Assembly: GCA_017551515.1 (NCBI GenBank)
Contig: JAFZLK010000019.1
Coordinates: forward strand, 1-32,393
Length of the DNA: 32,393 nt
Direction of reading: 5' to 3'
DNA from: Bacteroidales bacterium
GTDB taxonomy: Bacteria; Bacteroidota; Bacteroidia; Bacteroidales; ML635J-15
A model generated the notes under the pieces. That model was not told the origin of the DNA and searched no databases. It saw nothing but the letters and a program-made list of their open reading frames with translations. Shown here piece after piece: positions 30,593 to 32,393 of this stretch. Every line of letters starts with the position of its first letter. Positions within the stretch are counted from its first letter, which is position 1. A program made the translations under genes and the position numbers.

Positions 30593-32393
30593 TTATTCAT
30601 TCTTTATGCAGCGAACACTAAAACCACAATTCTTATTTACGGTTCCATAGCATAGATTTATAGCGTGATAATTAATAATACGGCGAATAGCATTGTTACT
30701 ATCATTCTCTGTTGCTGACCATAAAGATGTATTTCCTCCAAAGTCAACATAACTGCTAATATTACCATTATAACTACCTGTAGGTAAAGCATTGAAACCA
30801 CTTGTGCCAAAATATTGTGAACTTGTTATAGCACCAGCCCTCCATAAATCTGCGTTTCCAGCCAACATTGCTCCTGCATTGTCTAATCCGCCCAAATAAT
30901 CAGACAATTGTGTCCACTCAGCATCACTTGGTAAGTGCCAGCCGTTAGGGCAGATGCCCTGAACACCACTCGGATTAGAACTGCTGCTACTTGCGCCGTT
31001 CATTGCAGCAGACCAGTTGTACAAATAGCCGTAGGTTGCAACATTACTGCTATTGCCGTTAGGATAGTAACGATAGGCCGTGGTTATACTTGTTGTGCTG
31101 CCTAAAGGTATATCGCCCTCGTAGCGAAGGTTCTCTGCCATCCAAGTCTGCGAACCAATAGTTACAGTAGAATAAGTAATGCCATCGCGGGTGTCGGTAA
31201 AAGATGTATTATCTGATGATTCGGCAGATGCTAAAACAGCGCGAACGGATAGCCCATAGTAGCGGTAGTCGTAGTACATGTAGTAAACGTCCGAATCGAA
31301 GTTGAGGGTCTTCGCGTGGTCCGTATGGCCCGTGTCGAGCGAACTCGACCAGCAGATGCCGAAGGAACCGGCACCGTAGAGACTACCGTCGATGCGGCGG
31401 CCAGCAACAGGCAGGAAAATCGAATTGCCGTTAGGTCCGGTTAACAGTCGTCCGTTTACGCCGCTCTGTGTTGTCCAAGTTACTGTACAGTTGCTTTGCA
31501 ACTCGTTCAATTCATCGTAGGTCGGCATACGCCATCCACTACCCCAATTGACTTTGGCGGCATCTCTATTGGAGGGAAGTGTGGTCGGATTATCGGAATA
31601 TGTATAATTGTCAGAGGTATATGAGCTTTTGGTTGTGGTTTCTCCCCATGCAAAGTAGTTGCCGTATTCCTCCTGACTATTTGCACCTATATTGCAAGTT
31701 GCCCATTTTGTACCGCTTGGCAAACCGAGGTCAATCCATTCGTGACCGTTAACTGTGCCTGTGGTCGCCTCAGAATTTCCACCACCTATATTATTTATTG
31801 CCTCCTGCAACTGTGCAATAAGATTGTCAACGTATGATTTGGTAACTGCATCCTGTGCATCGGTGGGGTCGGTAACATTCTTTATCTGGCTATTTGCCGA
31901 ATTGCCTTCCGCCAGTACTGCCGAGAGGTTTGGTGTTGTGTATGTGCCTGTTCCGCTACCTTCCAGGGTACGAGGTTCAAAACGACCAGTCGTTGCATTG
32001 TAGACCAAAACATCGCCATCGTTGGCACCTATTGCATCAATGTACGAAACACTTCCTGCCGCAAATGCGTAGGGTACACTAACGAACTCTATCGTGCCGA
32101 GCGAGAGGTTGAACGAGAGGGTTGCCGTGGGGTCGTAGTCTAACTTCAAGAATTTGCGACCACCAGCCCAATCAATGTCGGCAAATTCGCCTACCGCCAT
32201 ATATGGGTCGCGACCAATCTGGAACGAGAACGAACCGTAGGCGTTGGTCGTCAGCGAGCGAATTTCGCGGTAAACCAGTTCGCCCTCGGGACTGCCATCG
32301 AGGATTGTCAACTGAATCATAATAGGCGTGTTGGCCATCACTTCGCTGTTTGCATCGCGGGCTATGGCCTGAAAATTAATTGCCTGCGGCACA
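30593..32393 (-). CDS. two-domain FISUMP surface protein, 5' end beyond the window
   Basis: Partial: 600 codons to the window edge. The first visible residues, PQAINFQAIARDANSE, are the usual start of the mature region in this Bacteroidota family, so only the signal peptide is likely missing. Order of parts: N-terminal beta-sandwich region (about 1-120), Gly/Thr linker, short helical segment DAVTKSYVDNLIAQLQEAIN (about 180-200) that suggests oligomerisation, a first FISUMP-like domain (HEWIDLGLPSGTKWATCNIGA to YGLSVRAVLAS, about 215-390) and a second, canonical FISUMP domain (FTDTRDGITY to GFSVRCIKNE, about 398-599). There is no T9SS tail. Likely extracellular, ligand unknown. It shares the second domain with the protein at 12150-12809. 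Confidence 0.85.
   Translation of the reverse strand, partial: VPQAINFQAIARDANSEVMANTPIMIQLTILDGSPEGELVYREIRSLTTNAYGSFSFQIGRDPYMAVGEFADIDWAGGRKFLKLDYDPTATLSFNLSLGTIEFVSVPYAFAAGSVSYIDAIGANDGDVLVYNATTGRFEPRTLEGSGTGTYTTPNLSAVLAEGNSANSQIKNVTDPTDAQDAVTKSYVDNLIAQLQEAINNIGGGNSEATTGTVNGHEWIDLGLPSGTKWATCNIGANSQEEYGNYFAWGETTTKSSYTSDNYTYSDNPTTLPSNRDAAKVNWGSGWRMPTYDELNELQSNCTVTWTTQSGVNGRLLTGPNGNSIFLPVAGRRIDGSLYGAGSFGICWSSSLDTGHTDHAKTLNFDSDVYYMYYDYRYYGLSVRAVLASAESSDNTSFTDTRDGITYSTVTIGSQTWMAENLRYEGDIPLGSTTSITTAYRYYPNGNSSNVATYGYLYNWSAAMNGASSSSSNPSGVQGICPNGWHLPSDAEWTQLSDYLGGLDNAGAMLAGNADLWRAGAITSSQYFGTSGFNALPTGSYNGNISSYVDFGGNTSLWSATENDSNNAIRRIINYHAINLCYGTVNKNCGFSVRCIKNE

Overview
The window looks like an AT-rich chromosomal segment from a member of the Bacteroidota, most likely Bacteroidales. 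Several signs agree. Three large secreted proteins end in type IX secretion (T9SS) C-terminal sorting domains (PNP...G-M/L-YFVR-type ends). There are two FISUMP-type surface proteins and a DUF4292 lipoprotein. Intergenic regions repeatedly show the Bacteroidota -7 promoter element TAnnTTTG instead of sigma70 boxes, and starts lack clear Shine-Dalgarno sequences. I cannot name a genus.

Layout. 181-5484 (minus) is a compact envelope operon: sugar nucleotidyltransferase, TPR protein, DUF4292 lipoprotein, EnvC-like degenerate LytM factor and a DnaQ-like exonuclease. 5693-11980 (minus) is a 2095-residue modular surface protein ending in a clear terminator. 12150-13672 (plus) holds a FISUMP lipoprotein-like/secreted protein and an N-acetylglucosamine-kinase-like ASKHA kinase. 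13704-14294 is a DNA glycosylase. 14314-16297 is a unit made of one P-loop ATPase/nuclease-fold gene and four copies of a 46-bp palindrome. 16382-22335 (minus) carries, in transcription order, an Arg-gingipain-like C25 protease, a Porphyromonas-type peptidylarginine deiminase (PPAD-like) and a nitroreductase. 22553-24223 (plus) is a SulP transporter. 24337-27610 is thiF-like and thiH (both minus), separated by a second, different ATPase/DUF4143 gene (plus) that is bracketed by 67-bp imperfect direct repeats. 27864-30021 has a small XRE regulator and a SWIM zinc-finger protein. 30372-32393 has a small ORF and a 5'-truncated two-domain FISUMP protein.

Two things stand out. First, an Rgp-type gingipain and a PPAD-type deiminase, known together from Porphyromonas gingivalis where the genes are not neighbours, sit side by side here. 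Catalytic and substrate-binding residues of both appear conserved, so the first enzyme could expose C-terminal arginines and the second citrullinate them at the cell surface. A strong stem-loop lies between the two genes, only 12 nt before the deiminase start. Second, two ATPase genes of different subfamilies, both with a predicted winged helix and a C-terminal PD-(D/E)XK-like motif, are each bracketed by their own family of palindromic repeats, with one repeat copy abutting the promoter. That shared layout suggests a class of small ATPase-palindrome units (mobile, selfish or self-regulated) that standard annotation would miss.
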